Shown piece after piece: positions 44,095-51,856 of a stretch of 57,067 bases of DNA. Made by a program: the position numbers and the translations under genes. A model generated the notes under the pieces. The model was not told the DNA's origin, did no database searches, and worked only from the letters and a program-made list of their open reading frames with translations. Within the stretch, counting starts at the first letter, position 1; each line of letters starts with the position of its first letter. The stretch is from contig CAJBBV010000173.1 of assembly GCA_903951405.1 (NCBI GenBank), positions 1 to 57,067 on the forward strand, read 5' to 3'. The stretch comes from an uncultured bacterium (GTDB lineage Bacteria > Bacteroidota > Bacteroidia > Chitinophagales > Chitinophagaceae).

Positions 44095-44958
44095 TTATTT
44101 TATAACCTGATTTTGGAATTCGTGGCTGGAAAACTTTCCGCCTAAATCCAAAACGCAGTAGCCTTGATTTTCTTTCTGAGCAACATGGATGAATTCATTT
44201 ACGTCTACTGTATTGAATTCAAACAGATCATAGTGGCATGGAATGATTACTGGTATATTAGATTTCTTACCAACTAGTACGGCTTCTTTTGCATTTAAAT
44301 TGCCTGCCACTTTTCTCGCTGGGTCGTTTCCATTTATGGGCAATAAGGCTAAATTGGGATTATGCTGTTTAATTAAGGAAATCATCTCTTCGTATAGTAA
44401 TGTATCTCCGCTGTGGTATATAGACCATTTTCCAAGTTTAATTATGTAACCCAAAAAACGGCATTTACCTCTTTCGTCTTTTTCAATTGTATTATGAGCT
44501 GCAGGGATTGCGCTTATGCTAAATGTTGGTGCTACGTAAGACTCTCCTGCGTCTAATCCAATAGGGATATGGTTTTCAAGCTGAAGTCTTTCACAAACAA
44601 ATGATCTATTGGCTTCAGGTATAATCAGTTTGCAGTCTGAATTATTTTTTAAAATCGGAATAATTGTTTCAGCATCTAAGTGGTCTGTATGGTTGTGGCT
44701 AGAAGAGATATAATCTATACGCGGAAGTTCAGACGGAGAAATAACTAGCTCACTGATTCGAACATGTGGCTTTTCGGTTTTTTCATATTTTTTAGTGAGT
44801 GAATCCGACAAATAGGGGTCGATAAGGATTCTGATATTTTTATACTGCAACAAATAACCGCTTTGTCCTAGCCACCAGATATGAAAATTTTCTTCATCCT
44901 TGCTTGCATGGAGAATATCGTCAATGAGAGACTGGTTTTTTCGAATAGCTTTTATCAT
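44095..44958 (-). CDS. UlaG-like metallo-beta-lactamase-fold hydrolase
   Basis: 287 aa. The metal motif HNHTDHLD, ILIDPYLSD, and later PAAHNTI, HSGDTL and IIPCHYDLF show the MBL-fold ligand set in order, as in L-ascorbate-6-phosphate lactonase UlaG. It likely hydrolyses a phosphorylated sugar lactone or similar. Last gene of a six-gene cassette, 9 nt after the MetE-like gene. Confidence 0.85.
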   Translation of the reverse strand: MIKAIRKNQSLIDDILHASKDEENFHIWWLGQSGYLLQYKNIRILIDPYLSDSLTKKYEKTEKPHVRISELVISPSELPRIDYISSSHNHTDHLDAETIIPILKNNSDCKLIIPEANRSFVCERLQLENHIPIGLDAGESYVAPTFSISAIPAAHNTIEKDERGKCRFLGYIIKLGKWSIYHSGDTLLYEEMISLIKQHNPNLALLPINGNDPARKVAGNLNAKEAVLVGKKSNIPVIIPCHYDLFEFNTVDVNEFIHVAQKENQGYCVLDLGGKFSSHEFQNQVIK

Positions 44959-44967
44959 ATCAAATTT

Positions 44968-45987
44968 TCATCGCATTTGTTTTGCACCTTCCACCATATT
45001 GATCAGCTTTTGTTTTGAAGCCCATCGTGCTGTTTGGCTTAACCCACAATCTGGAGCAACCGATAGCTTTTCAGCTGGAACATATTGCAAGCATTTTTTA
45101 ATTCGTTCTTTTACGTCTTCTACAGATTCGATGTAATAATTTTTGACATCTATTATGCCAACAGAAACGTCCATTTTTTCAGCGAAGTTTGCCAATAGTT
45201 CTATTTCTGCAAATTCTCTATTGGCCATTTCGATATGAATTTCATTCACGTTCATGTTGAGGAAATCTGGCAGCATAGGTTTTAAGCTTCTATATCCAAC
45301 AGGTCTTCCTTTGAAGTTGCCAAAGCATAGGTGCGTTGAAAGCCTGCATTTATCTTTAATGACAGATACTGTCTCATTGAAAATAGATACAAACCTTTTT
45401 GTATCTTCTTTATATGCATAGCAGCTCATTGATGGCTCATCTAATGTAATTTCTGTACATCCTGCAGCAACTAAATCAATTAGTTCTTTTTGTATGATTG
45501 GTATCAAAGCAGCTGTAATTTCCCAACGATCTTTATATTGTTCATTGGGTAATAATCTTCCGCTCAATGTATAAGGCCCGGGTAAGCTTGTTTTTAATGT
45601 TGGTCCACTTGGAGCAAGTCTTTTAAGTCTTAGGTATTCTTTGATTGATCCTAAACCATTTGGCGCAATTAAACTTGATGTTATGCTATGTTTTCCGCGT
45701 TGGTCATGTGCAGGCGGACCGAATTTTCTTGTTTCGGTATGATTCGGTTGAATCCCTTTGATGAATCCGTAGAATGAAAGATTAAAATCAAATCGTGTTT
45801 GTTCTCCATCTGTTATAACATCTAATCCTGCTTTTACTTGGTCATGAATAGCAGCAATTACAGCATCTTCAGCCATTTCTTCAATGTCTGCAGCACCAAA
45901 TGAATTTAAGTTTTGTGTAGCATATTCTAGCCAACCTGGAAATGGGTAGCTTCCTACTACTGTTGTGCGAATTGGTATGGGTTGCAT
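44968..45987 (-). CDS. MetE C-terminal-domain-like methyltransferase
   Basis: 339 aa from MQPIPIRTTVVGSYPFPGW; the ORF-track start overlaps the SIS gene. Only the catalytic TIM barrel of cobalamin-independent methionine synthase is present. Candidate zinc ligands: His and Cys in STHLCFGN, Glu in HIEMANRE and the late Cys in APDCGLS. Stand-alone versions take methyl groups from unidentified donors or, in the epoxyalkane:CoM branch, act on other thiols. Being inside a sugar-type cassette is unusual; no methionine gene lies nearby. Confidence 0.82.
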   Translation of the reverse strand: MQPIPIRTTVVGSYPFPGWLEYATQNLNSFGAADIEEMAEDAVIAAIHDQVKAGLDVITDGEQTRFDFNLSFYGFIKGIQPNHTETRKFGPPAHDQRGKHSITSSLIAPNGLGSIKEYLRLKRLAPSGPTLKTSLPGPYTLSGRLLPNEQYKDRWEITAALIPIIQKELIDLVAAGCTEITLDEPSMSCYAYKEDTKRFVSIFNETVSVIKDKCRLSTHLCFGNFKGRPVGYRSLKPMLPDFLNMNVNEIHIEMANREFAEIELLANFAEKMDVSVGIIDVKNYYIESVEDVKERIKKCLQYVPAEKLSVAPDCGLSQTARWASKQKLINMVEGAKQMR

Positions 45988-45994
45988 GGTTTTG

Positions 45995-46774
45995 TTATTG
46001 TTTGAATTGATATAGTTTTGATAATCGTATTGCGTGTTCGTCGTATGCCTTTTCAAAAAGTTCTGTTGCCTTTTTTTCTCCTACTATATTCGAAGCTGTC
46101 AACACAGTAGGAGGGTGTCCTGCTTTGGTTAATATGGAGGCAATCTTTGCTTTGATGCTATTTATTAGTAGGATGCCACCTAGGGATGATCCAGGGGAAA
46201 CTGGCGTGGGCAATCCTTCAATATGAATCATGGAATCACCTTGTGGCGCTCCGGTATCCAATATCAAATCAGATACGTCGCTTAATTTTATACCATCTTT
46301 TCGTTTACTCTTACTTGCCTCAGCATGTAGCGTTGAAATGATGCTTACTACTTTAATATTATTTTTTTTGAAGCCCTCTGCCATTTCAATTGGCACGATA
46401 TTGGTTCCTCCTGAGGATATTATTAGTGCGGTGTCTTGATCGGTTAATACAAAATTTCTTAATATTCGATCTGCGAGCCCACTAACATTTTCTAAAAACA
46501 TAGCTTGTCGTTGACCATTAGCACCTACAACTAAGTTGTGGAAGGTCAAGGACAATTCAACGATTGGATTGAATCCTGGAAAAGATCCATAACGAGGCCA
46601 CATTTCTTCAACCATAATTCTACTGTGCCCTGATCCAAATACATGCACCATTCTTCCCGCGAGTATAGATTGTGCAAACCACTCTGCTGCCATGGCTATT
46701 TCCTTTTCTTGTGCTTCAATCCGATCACAGATTAATCTGCCTTTATTAATGTATTCTTTTATTTCACTCATCAT
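45995..46774 (-). CDS. SIS (sugar isomerase) domain protein, UPF0309-like
   Basis: 259 aa. VHVFGSGHSRIMVEEM is the sugar-phosphate-binding loop and LIISSGGTN the second SIS signature. The pattern fits UPF0309/GmhA-type phosphosugar-binding enzymes rather than MurQ, though a related aldo-keto isomerase role is plausible. Start overlaps the ROK kinase stop by 4 nt, so translation is coupled. Substrate unknown. Confidence 0.83.
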   Translation of the reverse strand: MMSEIKEYINKGRLICDRIEAQEKEIAMAAEWFAQSILAGRMVHVFGSGHSRIMVEEMWPRYGSFPGFNPIVELSLTFHNLVVGANGQRQAMFLENVSGLADRILRNFVLTDQDTALIISSGGTNIVPIEMAEGFKKNNIKVVSIISTLHAEASKSKRKDGIKLSDVSDLILDTGAPQGDSMIHIEGLPTPVSPGSSLGGILLINSIKAKIASILTKAGHPPTVLTASNIVGEKKATELFEKAYDEHAIRLSKLYQFKQ

Positions 46775-47673
46775 GAATTGTTTTTATTTTCTAAAAATGA
46801 AAATGCCGCAGCACCTATTGCGCCTGATTGTTCTCCAAAGTGGGCTATTTCTATTTGCATGCGATTTTCGCCAATGCGCCACTCATATTCGTTGATCAAT
46901 TTTTCTAACGGATCAGTTAATATACTTCCAGCCTTTGTGATTCCTCCTGCAAGAATGATTTTTTCAGGAGATAAAATATTACCAATGGATGCAATAGCTA
47001 CGGCTAATGCTTTGATGGATTTAAGCCATATGTCATGCGCAAACAAGTCATCGTTTTTCATGGCTTCTATTAGTTCGGCAGTGTCATGAAATTTTCCATT
47101 GGATCTTTTGTTGATGGAATAATTTCCAATGGCTTCTTCAAGGCTACCCGGCATGCCACATATGTCTGGTTCGCCATCGAGATTGATTGACATGTGACCA
47201 ATATGTCCTGCTTTTTGAAATGCTCCTTGGTGTATTTTCCCATTAATTAATAAGGCACCTCCAACTCCTGTGCCAATTGTAATTATCACTGCATCCTTAC
47301 AGTTTTTAGCTGCTCCAAAACGGGCTTCAGCTGAAAGGGCTGCTACAGCGTCATTTACAACAAACACCTCTCTCCCTAAAAATTCAGCCCAATCAAAGCC
47401 TTCAATGCCTTGAAGTCTTCCTGGCATAAGTTGAATGCATTTATTATACTTATCAGGAATTCCTGGAGCGGAAAGACCAACATAAAATTCGTTTTCATCT
47501 AGATTAACGTTGAGTTGATTGAAAGCTGATTTCGCACTGTCTTTCCATTTACCTTGTTCATCAAGGGTTGGAACAATGATCTCATGTAATACATTGCCGA
47601 TATCATCAATTAGCACGGCCTTTACACGTGTTCCACCTAGATCTATACCAATTGCTTTTGTTACTGCTTTCAT
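46771..47673 (-). CDS. ROK family sugar kinase
   Basis: 300 aa. IGIDLGGTRVKAVLID is the ATP phosphate loop; VVNDAVAALSAEARFG, TIGTGVGGALL and AGGITKAG follow as in glucokinase/N-acetylhexosamine kinases. The usual ROK zinc motif CxCGxxGCxE is reduced to DICGMPGSLE, so zinc binding is probably lost. Between an SDR gene (3-nt gap) and the SIS gene (4-nt overlap), suggesting it phosphorylates the sugar the SIS protein isomerises. Confidence 0.85.
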   Translation of the reverse strand: MKAVTKAIGIDLGGTRVKAVLIDDIGNVLHEIIVPTLDEQGKWKDSAKSAFNQLNVNLDENEFYVGLSAPGIPDKYNKCIQLMPGRLQGIEGFDWAEFLGREVFVVNDAVAALSAEARFGAAKNCKDAVIITIGTGVGGALLINGKIHQGAFQKAGHIGHMSINLDGEPDICGMPGSLEEAIGNYSINKRSNGKFHDTAELIEAMKNDDLFAHDIWLKSIKALAVAIASIGNILSPEKIILAGGITKAGSILTDPLEKLINEYEWRIGENRMQIEIAHFGEQSGAIGAAAFSFLENKNNS

Positions 47674-47676
47674 ACC

Positions 47677-48450
47677 TTAAAATTGTCCTTCACTTACCGA
47701 CCAACCACCGTCTATTGAAATGTTTTGTCCTGTTATAAAGTTCCCTTGATCCGATAAAAATAATGCAGCCATGCCCGTTAAGTCTTCAGGCTGCCCTATT
47801 CGTCCACCTTGTAATGGTTGTTTTGTTTTAATGTATTCCATTATTTTTTCATTCCCCAATGCTCTCTTCGACATGGGACTTTCTACTAGTCCTGGTGAGA
47901 TTACATTAATACGGATATTGTCTTTTGCATAATAGGCAGCGGCAGTATGACTAAGTGCTATTATGGATGCTTTTGAAGTACTGTAGGCATGAGTGGAAAA
48001 AAAATGGGATGCAGGTTGGTTAGCGAGCACAGAGGAAATATTTACAATTGCACCACCTTTTCCTACCCGAAGAAAAGTATTGATGGCTGCTTTATTAGAA
48101 AGCATAACACTAGTTAGATTCAGCATTAATGTTTTTTCCCATGCGTCAATACTCATTTCGTGTAGTGGACCATCGCCAAAGCTTCTGCCACTTCCTCCTG
48201 CAACATGCAGCAGCCCATCAAAGCCATTATACTTTTCAATGCAGCACGTTATAGCATCTTCGGCAACGCTTTCATGTGTTGCATCTGCAAAAACAATATG
48301 ATTGTTTTTGTGATTAGCGCTGTTGTCATGATATTCGTTTTTACCTACTGAAATGATTTGAGCACCCTGGTTAATGAAATAGATGGCTGCTGATAATCCG
48401 ATACCACTTGTTCCGCCAATGATTACTATTTTTTTATCTTGAAGTAGCAT
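47677..48450 (-). CDS. SDR family oxidoreductase
   Basis: 257 aa. Cofactor loop GGTSGIGLSA, NISSV catalytic Ser, and YSTSKASI with the Tyr-x3-Lys pair; C-terminal FITGQNISIDGG. All catalytic residues are intact. It is 1 nt after the dipeptidase gene and 3 nt before the ROK gene. Likely oxidises a sugar alcohol or sugar in the cassette; substrate unknown. Confidence 0.87.
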   Translation of the reverse strand: MLLQDKKIVIIGGTSGIGLSAAIYFINQGAQIISVGKNEYHDNSANHKNNHIVFADATHESVAEDAITCCIEKYNGFDGLLHVAGGSGRSFGDGPLHEMSIDAWEKTLMLNLTSVMLSNKAAINTFLRVGKGGAIVNISSVLANQPASHFFSTHAYSTSKASIIALSHTAAAYYAKDNIRINVISPGLVESPMSKRALGNEKIMEYIKTKQPLQGGRIGQPEDLTGMAALFLSDQGNFITGQNISIDGGWSVSEGQF

Positions 48451-48451
48451 T

Positions 48452-49141
48452 TTATTTCAATTTTTCAAATGGAATATCTAATACGTTGTACTTATCGCCA
48501 TTTGGCAAATAGTAGTGCCACCATTCTGTATCAAATTTAATAAAGCCATTTTTTTCCATAATTTCTCGAAGGAACTCTCTGTTTTTTATTTTTTCCGGAG
48601 ATAAGTTCATGTATCCATGGTGTGCGCGTTCTGAAAAATCATCAAACTCAGTTGGCATATCTAATTCTTTTCCAATGTTGATATCAATTAATGTTAAATC
48701 AATTGCAATACCTCTGTTATGTCCACTGCCCTTGGAAGGATTGGCTACATATCGTTCGTCGTGAATGAGATCCCAAAATTTTTGCGTAACGGCATAGGGC
48801 CTATAGGCATCCCATACCTTAATGCTGATTCCTTTTTTGGCTAACTCATGGTTTATATTTACAAGTGCTTCAACTGCTTCTTTTCGCATAAACGTAAAAT
48901 GCAAGCCTTCAGGGTATAGCCTAACATGTGTGAAATTATCAGTCGTCGCATATTTAAGATCATACTCAATGGTTGGAATACTTTTTCGTAGTTCAATCAT
49001 TTCAATGCTAGCATCTATTGAAATATCTTTCCTTAATGTATTAATATCTGAGGTGATCTTCAGTTCCTGCGTTACGCTGGTTTGACCGGTTGAAGTAATC
49101 ATGTATAGTATAGAAAAAAGAGTAAATATATATTTTAACAT
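48452..49141 (-). CDS. Secreted D-Ala-D-Ala dipeptidase (VanX/DdpX-like, M15D)
   Basis: 229 aa. Signal peptide (MLKYIFTLFSILYMITSTGQ), then the zinc site: GSGHNRGIAIDLTLID (His and Asp ligands) and EWWHYYL (catalytic Glu and His). WDAYRPYAV is also typical. This family hydrolyses D-alanyl-D-alanine, which in non-resistant bacteria serves wall recycling or nutrition. First gene of the cassette; the name does not imply glycopeptide resistance, and no vanHA genes are present. Confidence 0.88.
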   Translation of the reverse strand: MLKYIFTLFSILYMITSTGQTSVTQELKITSDINTLRKDISIDASIEMIELRKSIPTIEYDLKYATTDNFTHVRLYPEGLHFTFMRKEAVEALVNINHELAKKGISIKVWDAYRPYAVTQKFWDLIHDERYVANPSKGSGHNRGIAIDLTLIDINIGKELDMPTEFDDFSERAHHGYMNLSPEKIKNREFLREIMEKNGFIKFDTEWWHYYLPNGDKYNVLDIPFEKLK

Positions 49142-49441
49142 AATAGCTATGCGTTGGCGTCTGTAATGTTGTCTAAGTTAAAGAGATTGCATATGAAATT
49201 CAACTATACCGTCCTTTATTTAGGGCTAAAATGCGAGAGATTTAAGATTTCTAGTAGCTGAAATGTTCGTATTTATAATTGCGTTATTTATAGTTCGTAG
49301 TTCGGTAAAAAGTATACTAAAATGATCTGACGTTAAAAGCGTTTATTGGATTATAAAATACTGAAAATCAGTATTATACAGTTTCGGTATGTTGCTCTCA
49401 TTCAACTTTAATACCTTTGTATGCTAGTTAGAACGTGTCAA
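49142..49441. promoter_or_regulatory. Divergent intergenic region between the dipeptidase cassette and rlpA-like gene
   Basis: About 300 nt without a gene. It holds an inverted repeat AATACTGA-AAA-TCAGTATT (49357-49375, 8-bp perfect arms) placed 16 nt before the rlpA -33 element, which is a plausible operator. No clear promoter was found for the dipeptidase on the minus strand. Confidence 0.4.
49392..49419 (+). promoter_or_regulatory. Promoter of the rlpA-like gene
   Basis: TTG (49392-49394), 17 nt, TACCTTTG (49412-49419) matches the Bacteroidota -33/-7 pattern. Because the -7 element ends 1 nt before the ATG at 49421, transcription should begin after it, so ATG 49442 is the likelier start codon. 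Confidence 0.55.
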
Positions 49442-49849
49442 ATGAAATTGAATTATTCACGAATATGCTTATTCCTGTCTATAACAACATTGTTTGTGTT
49501 GGTACAGCTAATGTCATATTCACAAGGCAAGGTTAATTATAGGCATGCTAAACGGGTAAATATTGCCATTGGGTTTGCAAGTTTTTATGCCGATAAATTT
49601 GAGGGAAGGAAAACCGCTAGTGGGGAACGATTTAGTCAGAAAAAAATGACCTGTGCTCATAATACGTTTCCAATGGGTACTAGGCTACGGGTAACAAACT
49701 TATCAAATCATCGTTCTGTGATTGTTAAAGTGAATGATCGGTTGCATCATCGTAATGCACGATTAGTAGACCTGTCCAAGGCTGCCGCACGAAAAATAGG
49801 GTTATCCAAACGAGGTGTCACTAAAGTGAAAGTGGAACGCCTGCGTTAG
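49442..49849 (+). CDS. Septal ring lytic transglycosylase RlpA-like (DPBB) protein
   Basis: 135 aa. Signal peptide-like start (MKLNYSRICLFLSITTLFVLVQLMSYSQ) then a double-psi beta-barrel: ASFYADKFEGRKTASGERF, TCAHNTFPMGTRLRVTNL and VKVNDRLHHRNARLVDLSKAAA. The family's catalytic Asp position (VNDR) is present. It probably cleaves denuded peptidoglycan; no SPOR domain. Stand-alone gene on the plus strand within a mostly minus-strand region. Confidence 0.85.
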   Translation: MKLNYSRICLFLSITTLFVLVQLMSYSQGKVNYRHAKRVNIAIGFASFYADKFEGRKTASGERFSQKKMTCAHNTFPMGTRLRVTNLSNHRSVIVKVNDRLHHRNARLVDLSKAAARKIGLSKRGVTKVKVERLR

Positions 49850-49890
49850 TGTTAATCAATAAATAGTTATTATGTCTATTGTTTGATCAG

Positions 49891-50881
49891 TCAAACTTCA
49901 TTAACATTCGATTGGTTTCTCCAATTCATGTTGTCTTCATTGATATTATCGCATGTAATAGTTATCATCCCGTTTTTATATAACTCTCTTGGGATGGGGT
50001 ATTCCTTGAATTCTCCGATATTTTTGTAGTAGATAGAGGGGGAATTTTTTGTCCGTTAATGTTAATGAAGGAGTCTCCCTGACCATTTATTCGAATTGTA
50101 TATTCGGCATTAGCATCGATTTGAGTATACACCAGTTTAGTTGGCCAATGCATATTTGTTAACCAAGATGGGTTTTCCTTAATACTTGATTTGATAGGTT
50201 GAATTGCGCCGGTATCCACATCCAATAGTCCAATCCGTATTTTTTACAGAGTGAACTGATGTATGCATTCATTTCCATGGGGTCAACCTTGAAATGGGGG
50301 CTTTGATTTTCGTCAAAAATGGGAATTGATTCAATGCTGTTTATTCCGAAGACAATAAGGTCTTTGATGTATTGCGCAAATTGTTTTTTTGTCTATCCGT
50401 CATATGAGTTTGCTGTATTTCTATATCCCAATTGAGATGGGCTCAATGATCCGGCTTTGTATTTCAACTTCCTTATGAGTTTCCCAATGCCAAATAATAT
50501 GCCGCGATCATCATAGCCTTCAATCAGTATGATAGTGCGATTTGATTCCTTAAAGCGGCTGATACTAAATGATTCTGGGAGGTTTTGTAAACTAAGTGGT
50601 GGTGTCTTTTTTATACCTAGTGTATTCCCTGTACTTTTTTTTCTCAACAATATGACATCTCCTGTTGATGGCAATTTGTCTGTGTTTTTTAATCTAATTC
50701 CTATTCTCTTGAAGACTTATCAGTTAAAAGTGCTGTTGCTGCAGCATACTGAATTGTCAAGTCTTTTTTATTTTGAACAATAATTATGTTTTTGAGTGAT
50801 TTCTTGTGCAGATGCAAGTGAAATATTAAACAGGCATAGCGCTATGGGAAAATTGATTTGCTTTAGCTTGCGAGTAACCAT
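49891..50881 (-). pseudogene. Decayed glycoside hydrolase (alpha-glucuronidase/hexosaminidase-like), multiple frameshifts and internal deletion
   Basis: Read on the minus strand, an intact signal peptide (MVTRKLKQINFPIALCLFNISLASAQ) begins at 50881. The N-terminal domain then continues through at least three frame changes (NKKDLTIQYAAATALL; LIEGYDDRGILFGIGKLIRKL; QFAQYIKDLIVFGINSIESIP; YGLDYWMWIPA). The text then jumps straight to a C-terminal domain (ENPSWLTNMHWPTKLVYTQ), skipping most of the catalytic barrel, and after another shift ends PIPRELYKNG...NEV. The family name is by resemblance only; the decay and internal deletion are seen directly. ORFs 49965-50225 and 50393-50674 are fragments of it. 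Confidence 0.85.
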
Positions 50882-50937
50882 GATTGATTTATTATATCTC
50901 TATTTTTATGAGATTAGCGTATGATTAATTGGTTGCT

Positions 50938-51744
50938 TTATATGATTATATTTTCATTGTTTATACTTTTCGACGTATCGTCTCCTGTGCCTTGTCTAAT
51001 AACGTGCAAATCTTGAATTAATTTTTGTGTGAATAGAGCAATATCAAAGCTGTGGAGGATGATATTTGCCCCCTCTTTAACCCATTTGATTTGTCTTTCT
51101 GGTGATTGTGAAAAATGAATACCGATTGCCAATCCCTTTTTCCTTGTTTTTTGAATAATTTCTTTCACAGCGGATTCGAATAGGGGGTTGTCGTATTCTT
51201 CAGGTAAGCCAAGGCTAACAGAGAGGTCGTGAGGGCCAATAAATACAGCGTCTAATCCTTCAACAGATAGTATTGAATCTAGGTTTTCCATCGCCTTAAC
51301 GCTTTCTATATTGGCAATGCAAAGTAGGTCTTCGCTTAATTTATCTAAATAGGTTTTAAGTTTTTCGCTTGGTTTTTCTTTTCCGTTGATGAGTTGATTA
51401 AGTGTATATCCTTTGAGTGGTTTATATTTTACCGCACCCACTAATTGTCTTGCTTCATCATCTGATTCTATGTATGGTGCAACGATGCCTATAGCGCCGG
51501 CATCAACAGCCATTGAGGCTAGGTTGGGGTCTGCATAGGAAATCCTAACGATGGGGGCGATGCCTATTGCTTTCAACGTTTCACATGCTCTAGCCATTTC
51601 TGCCCGATTCATTGAAATATGCTCGGTGTCGATAAATGCAAAATCAAGGTCTGCTTTTTTCAGACTTGACGCCCAGGCATGAGTTAGCGCTGTATAGCCT
51701 GTTCCGTAAATGAGTTGCCCGGCTTTGATTTTCTCCTTAAGCAT
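50938..51744 (-). CDS. HpcH/HpaI family class II aldolase
   Basis: 268 aa TIM barrel. FIDTEHISMNRAEM, VRISYADPN, GIVAPYIES, the Glu ligand in IANIESVKAMENL and the Asp ligand in FIGPHDLSVSLG match the metal-dependent aldolases that split 4-hydroxy-2-keto acids or 2-keto-3-deoxy sugar acids. Upstream of, and on the same strand as, the decayed glycoside hydrolase. Its sugar-acid substrate is not known. Confidence 0.88.
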   Translation of the reverse strand: MLKEKIKAGQLIYGTGYTALTHAWASSLKKADLDFAFIDTEHISMNRAEMARACETLKAIGIAPIVRISYADPNLASMAVDAGAIGIVAPYIESDDEARQLVGAVKYKPLKGYTLNQLINGKEKPSEKLKTYLDKLSEDLLCIANIESVKAMENLDSILSVEGLDAVFIGPHDLSVSLGLPEEYDNPLFESAVKEIIQKTRKKGLAIGIHFSQSPERQIKWVKEGANIILHSFDIALFTQKLIQDLHVIRQGTGDDTSKSINNENIII

Positions 51745-51856
51745 TTCGTTCTGTTTTGTTGTAATTGATTTTGAAGTTAATTAAACAATTTCAACGAACA
51801 ATGATTCGCATAGGAGAACAGTTCAGGTAGGAATTATTAATAGATGGTAATGCTCT

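Noticed and set aside
48452-49141. Glycopeptide resistance gene (vanX)
   Set aside because: No vanH, vanA-type ligase or VanRS genes are nearby; M15D dipeptidases are common wall-recycling enzymes.
49881-49896. Palindrome GTTTGA-TCAG-TCAAAC
   Set aside because: It overlaps the end of the pseudogene and has no T-run; no evidence of function.
50529-50783. 84-aa plus-strand ORF
   Set aside because: It is the antisense of the glycoside hydrolase pseudogene.
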